A stretch of DNA of 42,684 bases, taken from NCBI GenBank assembly GCA_051004815.1, contig JBPCJY010000097.1, positions 1-42,684 on the forward strand. The letters are read 5' to 3'. Below are positions 9,206 through 15,733 of this stretch, piece after piece (within the stretch, counting starts at the first letter, position 1; each line of letters starts with the position of its first letter). The DNA comes from JBBQXY01 sp051004815. GTDB lineage: Bacteria > Chloroflexota > Ktedonobacteria > Ktedonobacterales > Ktedonobacteraceae. The notes beneath the pieces are model-generated. The model was not told the DNA's origin. It saw only the letters and a program-made list of their open reading frames with translations, and did not search any database. Position numbers and translations under genes: made by a program.

Positions 9206-9368
9206 CTTGATGCTCCTGCAATGTTTCAATGTTTCCTTTCAGTTTCGATCAAGATCATCCTCAGGTACGAAACGAGCCACCCTGATGCCCCAAAGGGTAT
9301 CCTCTGGCCCCACTACTAACCTACGTCTTCGTGTCCTAGCCAAGCTCAAAACATTGCTGGTTACTGGT

Positions 9369-9397
9369 AGCATACCGTACAGATAAGCCCCTGTCAA
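9369..9397 (-). promoter_or_regulatory. Sigma70-type promoter upstream of prkA
   Basis: On the minus strand a perfect TTGACA (9392-9397) is followed after exactly 17 bp by TATGCT (9369-9374). The same -10 form recurs before serS (39743) and before the gene at 37123. It lies in the gap after the DUF62 gene and points toward prkA. A start near 9362 is inferred. Confidence 0.55.
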
Positions 9398-9500
9398 GGG
9401 TAAGAACGTGCTTTACGGGTAGAGAGTGTGAAGTCTTTGTGAAGACCGCAAACTGTGTAATCGGCTGAGATGACTGCAACAAGGTGCCGTGCCACACAGC

Positions 9501-10334
9501 CTATTTTTCCGTTATGGCGAAAGTCATAGCTGTTCCCAGTCCAATGCCCAACGTAGTGGCAGCATTACCGTTTCTTACGGCGATACCAATATAGCCAGAA
9601 CTATCACCGTAGATAAAGGGGCGTCCATCATCTGGACCATCGGCAAAGAATCGTCTGCGCCGTTCCAGAGTTGCGCCCGAAGGAAACACGACCTTCACCG
9701 TTTCACTACTGAATATATCGGGTACTAGCGAAAGTGGAATATTGGTGATCAGATTGCCAAAGTTATCGACGTGCAAAATATGCCCCTCGATCCGCGAGCC
9801 ATGGCGTATAGCAGTAGCGGACTCAAGGCGTATCAGCGTGTCCAAAGCGAGTGCTGGGCCTAGTTCATGCAGAGCAACACCACGAGCCAGATGCGCACCC
9901 GCGGGTGCGAAAATATCACGGCCATGGAACGTCGAACTGACTTGCGGCAGGTGATAAGCTGCATTCGTTAAGGCCACAGCCTGGTACACATGTTGTTCAG
10001 CATAGACATAACTGAACAGTCCATTATCCGGGCCGACAAAATACCAATCCCCTGCATGCACGGCGATAGCACCGCGACTACTACCAACGCCTGGATCGAT
10101 GACGCAGACAAAGACCGTTCCTTTGGGAAAGTAGCGATAGCTGGCCGCCAATATCCAGGCGGCGGAAGGGATATTTTGTGGCGCAACAGCGTGCGTTATA
10201 TCAATGATATGCGTGTCAGGGCTTAACCCGGTAATGACTCCCTTCATCACTCCCACATCGCCGTCTCCTACCCCAAAGTCGGTCATCAGCGCAATAACAG
10301 AACGATGGGTGACGGAAGGTGTTGGTTGGCTCAT
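9501..10334 (-). CDS. SAM hydroxide adenosyltransferase (DUF62 family)
   Basis: The 277-residue product belongs to the S-adenosyl-methionine chlorinase/fluorinase/hydroxide adenosyltransferase family. Visible motifs are MTDFG (17-21), DITH (45-48), DPGVGS (80-85), GPDNGL (101-106), FHGRDIFAPAGAHLA around 145-160 and a C-terminal NFGNLITN. Known non-halogenating members split SAM with water into adenosine and methionine, and this is the likely activity; a halogenase is much less likely because those are rare and sit in biosynthetic clusters. The ATG at 10334 has AAAGGAG about 11 nt upstream. It appears to be a single-gene unit with its own promoter at 10475-10503. The length is normal for the family. 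Confidence 0.9.
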   Translation of the reverse strand: MSQPTPSVTHRSVIALMTDFGVGDGDVGVMKGVITGLSPDTHIIDITHAVAPQNIPSAAWILAASYRYFPKGTVFVCVIDPGVGSSRGAIAVHAGDWYFVGPDNGLFSYVYAEQHVYQAVALTNAAYHLPQVSSTFHGRDIFAPAGAHLARGVALHELGPALALDTLIRLESATAIRHGSRIEGHILHVDNFGNLITNIPLSLVPDIFSSETVKVVFPSGATLERRRRFFADGPDDGRPFIYGDSSGYIGIAVRNGNAATTLGIGLGTAMTFAITEK

Positions 10335-10412
10335 AATGCAATGTACTCCTTTAATATACTAAACAGTAGGCTATGCTGGGCTTTTGTGAGGGGCGGCTCG
10401 CCTCTTCACCAG

Positions 10413-10457
10413 TTGGTAGGAAGCTGTGTTGTCAAAGGCGGCACGACTTCCTACCAA
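10413..10457 (-). repeat. Inverted repeat at 5' end of DUF62 gene transcript
   Basis: A perfect 11-bp inverted repeat, TTGGTAGGAAG at 10413-10423 and its complement at 10447-10457, surrounds a 23-nt loop. Given the promoter at 10475-10503, it would lie near the 5' end of the DUF62 mRNA about 80 nt before the start codon. It may stabilise the message or act as an operator or regulatory hairpin. Confidence 0.5.
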
Positions 10458-10474
10458 CCAAACCTCTTAATAAA

Positions 10475-10503
10475 CTTGTAACGCTTGCACTAGCATATGT
10501 CAA
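10475..10503 (-). promoter_or_regulatory. Probable promoter of DUF62 gene
   Basis: On the minus strand TTGACA (10498-10503) is followed at 17 bp by TACAAG (10475-10480). The -35 is perfect and the -10 is moderate (4 of 6). It lies about 140 bp upstream of the DUF62 start with only the 10413-10457 inverted repeat between. Confidence 0.45.
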
Positions 10504-10562
10504 TGGTACCGTTAACTATCATGTCGCGAGAAATGTATGCTATACTAGCCCAGTATAGGTCG

Positions 10563-10587
10563 AAGGCGTAAGGCGTAAGGCGTAAGG
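10563..10587. repeat. Short tandem repeat of AAGGCGT
   Basis: Three full copies of the 7-bp unit AAGGCGT plus a partial fourth run in tandem from 10563 to 10587. They lie in the intergenic space between the DUF62 promoter and the IscB element. No function can be assigned; copy number may vary between strains. Confidence 0.75.
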
Positions 10588-10728
10588 TGGGGCTTCCAGG
10601 GCGGTTGGCTCCCTATTCGTGGCAATCTCTCACATATTTTGGCTATCGCCAGGGAAAAATAAGATTGATGAAACGACAGCGTACCACGCTCATAAAGATA
10701 CGATGGAGAAACGAACATAGTCAAGTAC

Positions 10729-11015
10729 CCCCAGCGTGCCATGGCACGCTGGGGCTTGGAAGCTCGACTTCCAGGCCCAAACTTGAGCAGACTCAGGTTT
10801 GAAACACAACCTACGTTCGGAGCGAATGCGGCACGACCAATGTCAACAGGTACGTCTGGATGCTTCACCAGTCCAGACCACTACGGGGCAGAGTTAAGAA
10901 GGGGTAGAGGTGAACCCGGTGCTCTGTCCAACAAACCGCTCCAGAACCTTGTCGAGGTGAGCATTACCTGGGCAACCAGAGGCCCGCGAGGGTACAAAAA
11001 CAAAGGACCCAACGC
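10729..11015 (+). ncRNA. HEARO / omega RNA upstream of iscB
   Basis: The 290 nt before iscB are dense in stems. There is a perfect 26-bp palindrome (10729-10754), an 11-bp stem with one G-U (10752-10762 with 10768-10778) partly competing with it, a 9-bp stem (10779-10787 with 10792-10800) and a 7-bp stem (10854-10860 with 10872-10878). In this family the RNA immediately 5' of the ORF is known as HEARO or omega RNA; it binds IscB and carries a guide of about 16 nt at its 5' end. The guide would therefore lie just upstream of about 10729, but the exact boundary cannot be set from one copy. The assignment rests on position and structure. Confidence 0.65.
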
Positions 11016-12365
11016 ATGTCAAAAGTCTTTGTCATTGATACTGATCAGCAGCAGCTTTCCCCGGTGCATCCGGGGCGAGCACGCCTGCTCCTCAAAGCAG
11101 GGAAGGCCGCCGTCTACAGGAGGTACCCGTTCACCCTGATGCTCAAGAACAGGACTCTCCAACCCACGCCCATGCCCCTGCGTCTCAAGATTGACCCTGG
11201 AGCCAAGACCACCGGGCTCGCACTGGTTGATGATGCGACCGGTGAAGTGGTGTGGGCGGCGGAACTGAGCCATCGGGGAGCCGAGATCAAGAAAGCATTG
11301 GACAAACGTCGGGGCGTGCGCAGGGGCCGACGTTCCCGCCAGACCAGGTACCGGGCTCCCCGCTTCCACAATCGGCGTCGCCGTGCGAGCTGGCTTCCCC
11401 CGTCGCTCTTGAGTCGGGTTGCCAACATCCTGACCTGGGTAGCACGTCTGCGTCGCATGGCTCATATTGCTGTCCTCTCTCAGGAACTGGTGCGCTTCGA
11501 TCTGCAACACCTGGAGCATCCTGAAATCGCTGGCATAGCCTATCAGCAGGGAACCCTGCTCGGATACGAAATCCGCGAGTACCAGCTCGCCAAGTGGAAC
11601 AGGACATGCGCCTATTGTGGGGCGCACAACGTCCCCTTGCAGGTGGAGCACATCGTGTCCCGAGCGCGGAGCGGCACTGATCGGGTGTCGAATCTGGCTC
11701 TGGCCTGCGAACCCTGCAACCGGAAAAAGGGGACACAGGATATCCAGGAGTTTTTGCTTCACGATGAGAAGCGGCTGGCTCGCATTCTGGCACAGGCCAA
11801 AGCCCCGCTCAAAGATGCCACCGCCGTCAATGCAACGAGGTGGGAACTGTTTCGGCGTCTGCGGGCGACCAGCCTTCCCTTGGAAATTGGCTCTGGTGGT
11901 CGTACCAAGTCCAACCGGGTGAGCCGGGGTTTATCCAAAACGCACTGGGTGGATGCGGCTTGCATTGGAGCCTCGACGCCAGAGCGGCTTCACACCGCGG
12001 AGGTGGTTCCTGTGCTGATCCAAGCTGAGGGGCGTGGCAGACGCAAGATGTGCAACACCAACGCTCTGGGCTTTCCGACCGGCCACCGTCAGAGGCGCAA
12101 GTGCTACTTTGGCTACCAGACCGGCGATCTGGTGCGGGCGGTGGTTCCCGAGCGACTCAAGTGTGCAGGGACGCATGTGGGGCGGGTAACGGTCAAAGCG
12201 GCAGGGACATTTACCATCGCGACCTCGCACAGGAAAGTCACGGATGTCCCACATCGCTATTGTCGGCTTCTACATCGCAGCGATGGGTATGCTTATCATC
12301 AAGGGGCGAGGATTTCTCTGCCCCCAACCAGCCTGAAAGGAGCGCCTGTTTCCGCCCCCGCCTAG
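11016..12365 (+). CDS. iscB: IscB RNA-guided endonuclease (RuvC-HNH)
   Basis: The 449-residue protein has the full IscB order: N-terminal PLMP domain (about 1-45, with HPGRARLLLKAGKA and YPFTLML), RuvC-I with D60 (LKIDPGAKTTGLAL), Arg-rich bridge helix (about 98-123), RuvC-II with E157, HNH domain with zinc Cys198/201/231/234 and catalytic H212 (VEHIVSRARSG), RuvC-III with H310 and D313 (THWVDAACIG), and a C-terminal domain of about 120 residues that would contact the target-adjacent motif. All catalytic residues are present, so it looks active. The ATG at 11016 follows AAAGGA at 8 nt. IscB is the ancestor-type relative of Cas9, cutting double-stranded DNA under omega RNA guidance. The stop codon lies in the loop of the right-end hairpin. 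No transposase accompanies it. Confidence 0.93.
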   Translation: MSKVFVIDTDQQQLSPVHPGRARLLLKAGKAAVYRRYPFTLMLKNRTLQPTPMPLRLKIDPGAKTTGLALVDDATGEVVWAAELSHRGAEIKKALDKRRGVRRGRRSRQTRYRAPRFHNRRRRASWLPPSLLSRVANILTWVARLRRMAHIAVLSQELVRFDLQHLEHPEIAGIAYQQGTLLGYEIREYQLAKWNRTCAYCGAHNVPLQVEHIVSRARSGTDRVSNLALACEPCNRKKGTQDIQEFLLHDEKRLARILAQAKAPLKDATAVNATRWELFRRLRATSLPLEIGSGGRTKSNRVSRGLSKTHWVDAACIGASTPERLHTAEVVPVLIQAEGRGRRKMCNTNALGFPTGHRQRRKCYFGYQTGDLVRAVVPERLKCAGTHVGRVTVKAAGTFTIATSHRKVTDVPHRYCRLLHRSDGYAYHQGARISLPPTSLKGAPVSAPA

Positions 12366-12387
12366 AAGGCGGAGGGACCCACAGGCG
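12343..12387 (+). repeat. Imperfect hairpin at right end of IscB element
   Basis: Outer arms CGCCTGT (12343-12349) and ACAGGCG (12381-12387) pair perfectly. An inner stem CCGCC/GGCGG (12358-12362 with 12368-12372) closes a loop containing the iscB stop codon. Subterminal hairpins of this kind mark IS200/IS605-type ends and are recognised by TnpA; it may also end the transcript. Confidence 0.55.
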
Positions 12388-12514
12388 GATATTCATGGAT
12401 TATACAGCAGGGTCTAGCAGGCAACCAGCCGGTGAAGCTTCGCCAACGGCCAACCATAATGCAACCTCCCCTGCCAGAGCATGGACACATACCACCTCAA
12501 GAGGGAGCATGAAT

Positions 12515-14497
12515 ATGAATATTAGCACAGGTGGGCCGCATATTCTTCTGTTTGAGCGCGATCAGCAGCTTGTCGCCTTGCTGAACAGTGAATTGCAGCT
12601 CGCGGGCTACGAAATTCATACTGCTCGCACAGCGGTCGAAGTATTTGATGCCATCGCACGCTATCCTGTACGGCTCGTTCTGGTCAACCTGGCGCAAGCC
12701 GCCGCCGCAAGACGTGAATTTTGGGTCGCCCTGGATACACAGCGTCGCGGACGTGGCGTGCAAGTACTGAGCTTCCATTGTACAAATATCGCTGGCTATG
12801 GCCCTACCTTAGAGGAACCGGACGAGCGAGCACATACAGTGCAGGCTGACATGGAAGTTGATGGGATGCTGGGCCTTATGAATATGGTCAATGCCATCCG
12901 CTCCCGTATAGCCGTCTCCAATACCGGTGCCATGTCGCGGCTCACTGCTAGCGCACATACACAAACGCCAACTGGTACACAAGCTACTATGCCTGTTCCC
13001 GCGGTACAGCGTACTCCCAACAATCCATCTCCTGTTGGTTCCAGCACCACCAGCACACTCTCCACTCCTCCGCAGCCGACAGTTTCTTCTCCCTCTTCTC
13101 CGCTAGAGGCTGCCAGGACATCTAACCCGCATCAGACAGATAAGATTCGAGCGGTCATCTATCCCAATCAACGTACCTGGAGTGCCACCCGTGATAGCAG
13201 CAGTGGGAATAGTCAATTCCCCCCCACGCGAGAGCAACCGAGCCAGGAAATACCATGGTCAGCGCGTACAGCCCAAATTGCCAGTAATAGTACACCGTCG
13301 GCGACACCTGACGCTATAAACGCTACCCCTGCATCTGCTCCTAACCCTTATCGCACTAGCCAAGGACAAGATACGCGACCCACCAATGAAGGTGGCCTGC
13401 CAAAGGAGTCTGGTCTAGCACAACTATCCCGCATGCTGCAAGAACAGCATCCACCTACGGGAGAAAATATCTCCCAGGAATCCCCTGCTACCCCCAGCTA
13501 TCTTTTTCAAGCAGAAAGCAGTATGCAGCAGGCGGTGCGCCCCAACAATGCGCCCACCATCAGTACCATAGCTATGCGGGCATCGCCCATTCAAGATATG
13601 CCCACTGATCGTATAAATGCTGGACAAAGTGATACATCTAACAGGCGTTCCGATGAATCTACCTATCCTAAGAATGCCCATACTACAAATGCACAAACTT
13701 CTTCACCTTCGCCTACACTTATGTCGATTGCGGCATCTGTTGCACCGATCCCTTTGTCACCATCACCTATGCCGCCAACTCCCTTGTCACCTGTCTTGCC
13801 ACCAACTTTTCAGCCAGCAACGCCACCAGCCCAGGTGACTGCACCATCTCCGCTGCCGTCTACGCCCGAAAATACCACACCCCCCATGCCAGTCGAAGGT
13901 GTGAATGTTCCTTTCTATATCGAACCTGAGCCACCAACCGAGGAAAGCGAAAACGATGCTCCAGCTAGTAATGGGAGCACGGGAAATACATTGGCTGAAC
14001 AGATACAAGCAGTGGTAAAGGCCAATACTACGTTACCTGAACCAACACAAAAGACGCCCGATACTGCTCTCTTGCTCGATATTGTGCAAAGCTTGCCGCC
14101 AATGCCAACTCCACCACCGCAATCCGCGCAACCACCGCAGGTACATCAGGGACGCGCTACCCGCTCACTGGGCAGCGTCCTACTCGAAGGTCATCTGGTA
14201 CCACAAAATCGCTTGGAGGTTGCTCTGAACATTCAACGAATGTTACGGAGCGTAGATATGAATTATCAACTTGGGGAAATTCTCTTAATGTTTAAATTGC
14301 TCACTCCTGACCAGTTGCTGGCGGCTAGCCTGGTAAGCTATGGGTTAATTACGCCCGCACAGATCAGTGCGCTCGGTCGTATCCGGCAAGAGTTACACTC
14401 TATTGGCTTGGAATACGACCTGGAGAATCTCCTCATCCTCTTCCGCATCCTGACCTCCGAACAATTACGCGAAGTGCGTGCCAGTTGGGTGGGATAA
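12515..14497 (+). CDS. Degenerate receiver protein with GspE-N-like C-terminus
   Basis: The product has about 660 residues in three parts. Residues 1-130 resemble a response-regulator receiver fold (HILLFERDQQLVALLNSEL start), but the phospho-acceptor Asp appears replaced by Asn in LVLVNLA, so phosphorylation is unlikely. Residues about 140-545 are a low-complexity linker rich in Pro, Ser, Thr and Gln. The last 110 residues (GSVLLEGHLV, LLTPDQLLAASL, LITPAQISAL, ILTSEQLREV) look like repeats of the GspE/MshE N-terminal domain, which in other proteins binds c-di-GMP or mediates assembly. The ATG at 12515 has GAGGGAG at 7 nt; the ATG at 12509 would be too close. The frame runs further upstream into iscB, but that part is a shadow. 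Function is unknown; a scaffold or signalling role is inferred. Confidence 0.75.
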   Translation: MNISTGGPHILLFERDQQLVALLNSELQLAGYEIHTARTAVEVFDAIARYPVRLVLVNLAQAAAARREFWVALDTQRRGRGVQVLSFHCTNIAGYGPTLEEPDERAHTVQADMEVDGMLGLMNMVNAIRSRIAVSNTGAMSRLTASAHTQTPTGTQATMPVPAVQRTPNNPSPVGSSTTSTLSTPPQPTVSSPSSPLEAARTSNPHQTDKIRAVIYPNQRTWSATRDSSSGNSQFPPTREQPSQEIPWSARTAQIASNSTPSATPDAINATPASAPNPYRTSQGQDTRPTNEGGLPKESGLAQLSRMLQEQHPPTGENISQESPATPSYLFQAESSMQQAVRPNNAPTISTIAMRASPIQDMPTDRINAGQSDTSNRRSDESTYPKNAHTTNAQTSSPSPTLMSIAASVAPIPLSPSPMPPTPLSPVLPPTFQPATPPAQVTAPSPLPSTPENTTPPMPVEGVNVPFYIEPEPPTEESENDAPASNGSTGNTLAEQIQAVVKANTTLPEPTQKTPDTALLLDIVQSLPPMPTPPPQSAQPPQVHQGRATRSLGSVLLEGHLVPQNRLEVALNIQRMLRSVDMNYQLGEILLMFKLLTPDQLLAASLVSYGLITPAQISALGRIRQELHSIGLEYDLENLLILFRILTSEQLREVRASWVG

Positions 14498-14518
14498 CAT
14501 CCCCCAGAGTTATTTAGG

Positions 14519-14565
14519 GCGGGTAAGTATAATGAGTATATGGACATACTCATTGCATTACCCGC
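14519..14565 (+). repeat. Interrupted inverted repeat after receiver gene
   Basis: Two nested perfect stems, GCGGGTAA at 14519-14526 with 14558-14565 and ATGAGTAT at 14532-14539 with 14546-14553, begin 21 nt after the receiver gene stop. No U-run follows. It may be a terminator-like or processing structure, and it overlaps the start codon proposed for the next small ORF. Confidence 0.5.
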
Positions 14566-14794
14566 GCTCATGGTTCTCTTGCTCTTGAATACGACGACAG
14601 CAACACATTACTTCGTCATCGCCTCCCTGGCCTTGACGGTGGTAATACTCTGCTCGTCGCTCGTGCTGCTCCGTTCAGCAGGCCGTAAAGACCACGAGAA
14701 AAGTGCTCACTACAGCACGCAGTTACCACCTGAGCCAGAGGTTTTTCCAGATAATGGAGAGGAACAGCCACCGCTTTCAGAAAAGGCCAGTTGA
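14540..14794 (+). CDS. Possible small two-TM membrane protein
   Basis: The 84-residue frame encodes two hydrophobic segments (about 3-17, LIALPALMVLLLLNT, and 23-45, YFVIASLALTVVILC onward) followed by a charged, Pro/Glu-rich tail (residues 50-84), a sensible hairpin membrane protein. It lies 42 nt after the receiver gene on the same strand. Against it, the ribosome binding site is weak and the start codon is inside the inverted repeat at 14519-14565, so translation might be controlled by structure or the start may be wrong. No family recognised. Confidence 0.42.
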   Translation: MDILIALPALMVLLLLNTTTATHYFVIASLALTVVILCSSLVLLRSAGRKDHEKSAHYSTQLPPEPEVFPDNGEEQPPLSEKAS

Positions 14795-14865
14795 GGCTTC
14801 TATTTCTGAAGCTTGAGGATGTGTTATCAAGCCCAATAGACCGGTGTCTAAAAGAATAACCGTGC

Positions 14866-15086
14866 TCATGCAAACAGCTTCCGATCAGAAGGCCGATCTT
14901 CATCTAAGGCTTTCTTCAAAGCTTCCAACGTATCATGCTGCTCTTGTTCGTCTTCATCAAACCAAGACTCAAGTAGCAGCATCAAAGAGGTTTTTTTTGC
15001 ACAGCACGCCAGCTGTCAGTATTACCCAAACTATGCTCTGCATCAATGGTTTGAGCATCATCTATGATAGGGTATTCGTTATTCAT
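14866..15086 (-). pseudogene. Small acidic ORF split at an A8 run
   Basis: From an ATG at 15086 with a GGGGGAAGGG leader, 30 codons (MNNEYPIIDDAQTIDAEHSL and on, reaching WRAVQ) read into eight consecutive A (14991-14998), then stop soon after. Shifting by -1 at the run continues for 41 codons in a plausible acidic helix (SLMLLLESWFDEDEQEQ, then ALKKALDEDRPSDRKLFA) to a TGA at 14866. The joined product would have about 73 residues and its tail resembles small antitoxin-like or regulatory proteins. Either one A was lost (frameshift mutation or sequencing error) or the A-AAA-AAA site allows -1 slippage. Nothing else was seen in 15087-15301. Confidence 0.45.
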
Positions 15087-15301
15087 GCCCTTCCCCCTGT
15101 CTGTTTTAGTATGAAAACTTTCGTAATATAGAACACAAGGCTCGAGTAGCCACATAGATTGAGATATAGTATTACCTATTATAATAGATTATCCCACCCA
15201 TGAACAGCTTTTCAGGCCAAAGCTACATACAACGATGCAAACAATTGCCTAAAACAAACGTGCTTTATGCTCAATTAGCTACAATAATGCATCCTCATAT
15301 G

Positions 15302-15652
15302 CTAATACCGCTCTCGGCGAGAGCGGCGTTCGCGACGATAATAGCGACCACGACGACGCCACGCGCCATACGTCAGGGCATGCCAGATAATAACAAAGAG
15401 AATTGCTCCAATTAACGTTCGGATGATAGACACTCCATAAATCACTGGATCACCAGAGATAGATAGTGGAATGATATAGGTGAAGACCCAGATGCCGATG
15501 AGCGAGGCGATGATTGCCCCAACAAAACCAAGCGGGAGACGCCAGCCAACGATAAATTCCGCGATGATCCCGACAATAGCAGCCACCACCAGATAGGCGA
15601 TCTCACTGGTGGTGATGGTGATAGACTGGGCATTTACAATGTACGCAAGCAT
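15302..15652 (-). CDS. GlsB/YeaQ/YmgE-type membrane protein
   Basis: The 116-residue protein has three hydrophobic segments (about 17-37, 42-64 and 73-95) with the Gly-rich IVGIIAEFIVG and GFVGAIIASLIG patterns of the transglycosylase-associated (GlsB/YeaQ/YmgE) family, small inner-membrane stress proteins of unclear activity. The C-terminus, residues 98-116, is extremely Arg-rich (WRRRGRYYRRERRSRRERY), longer and more basic than usual, and could bind nucleic acid or acidic lipid at the cytoplasmic face. The ATG at 15652 follows AAAGGAG at 8 nt. It lies 81 nt after murA on the same strand and may be co-transcribed. Confidence 0.82.
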   Translation of the reverse strand: MLAYIVNAQSITITTSEIAYLVVAAIVGIIAEFIVGWRLPLGFVGAIIASLIGIWVFTYIIPLSISGDPVIYGVSIIRTLIGAILFVIIWHALTYGAWRRRGRYYRRERRSRRERY

Positions 15653-15733
15653 AAGAAAACTCCTTTATCCGATATCCGCGTTACGTTTAGCTCAAGAATA
15701 TGTCTATTGTAACATATGTTCGCAATGTTTTTC

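Larger units (their letters stand above)
8924..9361 (-). promoter_or_regulatory. Probable long 5' leader of prkA
   Basis: If transcription begins from the promoter at 9369-9397, the prkA message has an untranslated leader of about 440 nt. It contains a stem-loop at 9112-9155 and a possible 44-codon ORF at 9071-9205. I could not match it to a known riboswitch class. No other gene is apparent in this gap on either strand. Confidence 0.4.
10725..12390 (+). mobile_element. IscB element (IS200/IS605-like, no transposase)
   Basis: The unit consists of a structured non-coding region, iscB, and an imperfect hairpin across the iscB stop codon that probably marks the right end. There is no TnpA, so it would depend on a transposase from elsewhere, as most iscB loci do. 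It sits between the divergent DUF62 and receiver genes, which fits a harmless intergenic insertion. The left boundary is set by the first strong hairpin and the right by the hairpin at 12343-12387; both are approximate, and no target duplication is expected for this class. Confidence 0.7.

Noticed and set aside
9501..10334. SAM-dependent fluorinase or chlorinase
   Set aside because: The fold is the same, but no halometabolite genes are near, and most family members are hydroxide adenosyltransferases.
10545..10868. 107-codon open frame on the minus strand before iscB
   Set aside because: It overlaps the structured omega RNA region and the AAGGCGT tandem repeat and lacks protein-like features.
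11016..12365. Cas9 or part of a CRISPR system
   Set aside because: The size, PLMP N-terminus and lack of REC lobe, cas1/cas2 or a repeat array indicate IscB, not Cas9.
12050..12514. Upstream extension of the receiver gene into iscB
   Set aside because: The added residues lack similarity and overlap iscB in another frame; a ribosome binding site supports a start at 12515.
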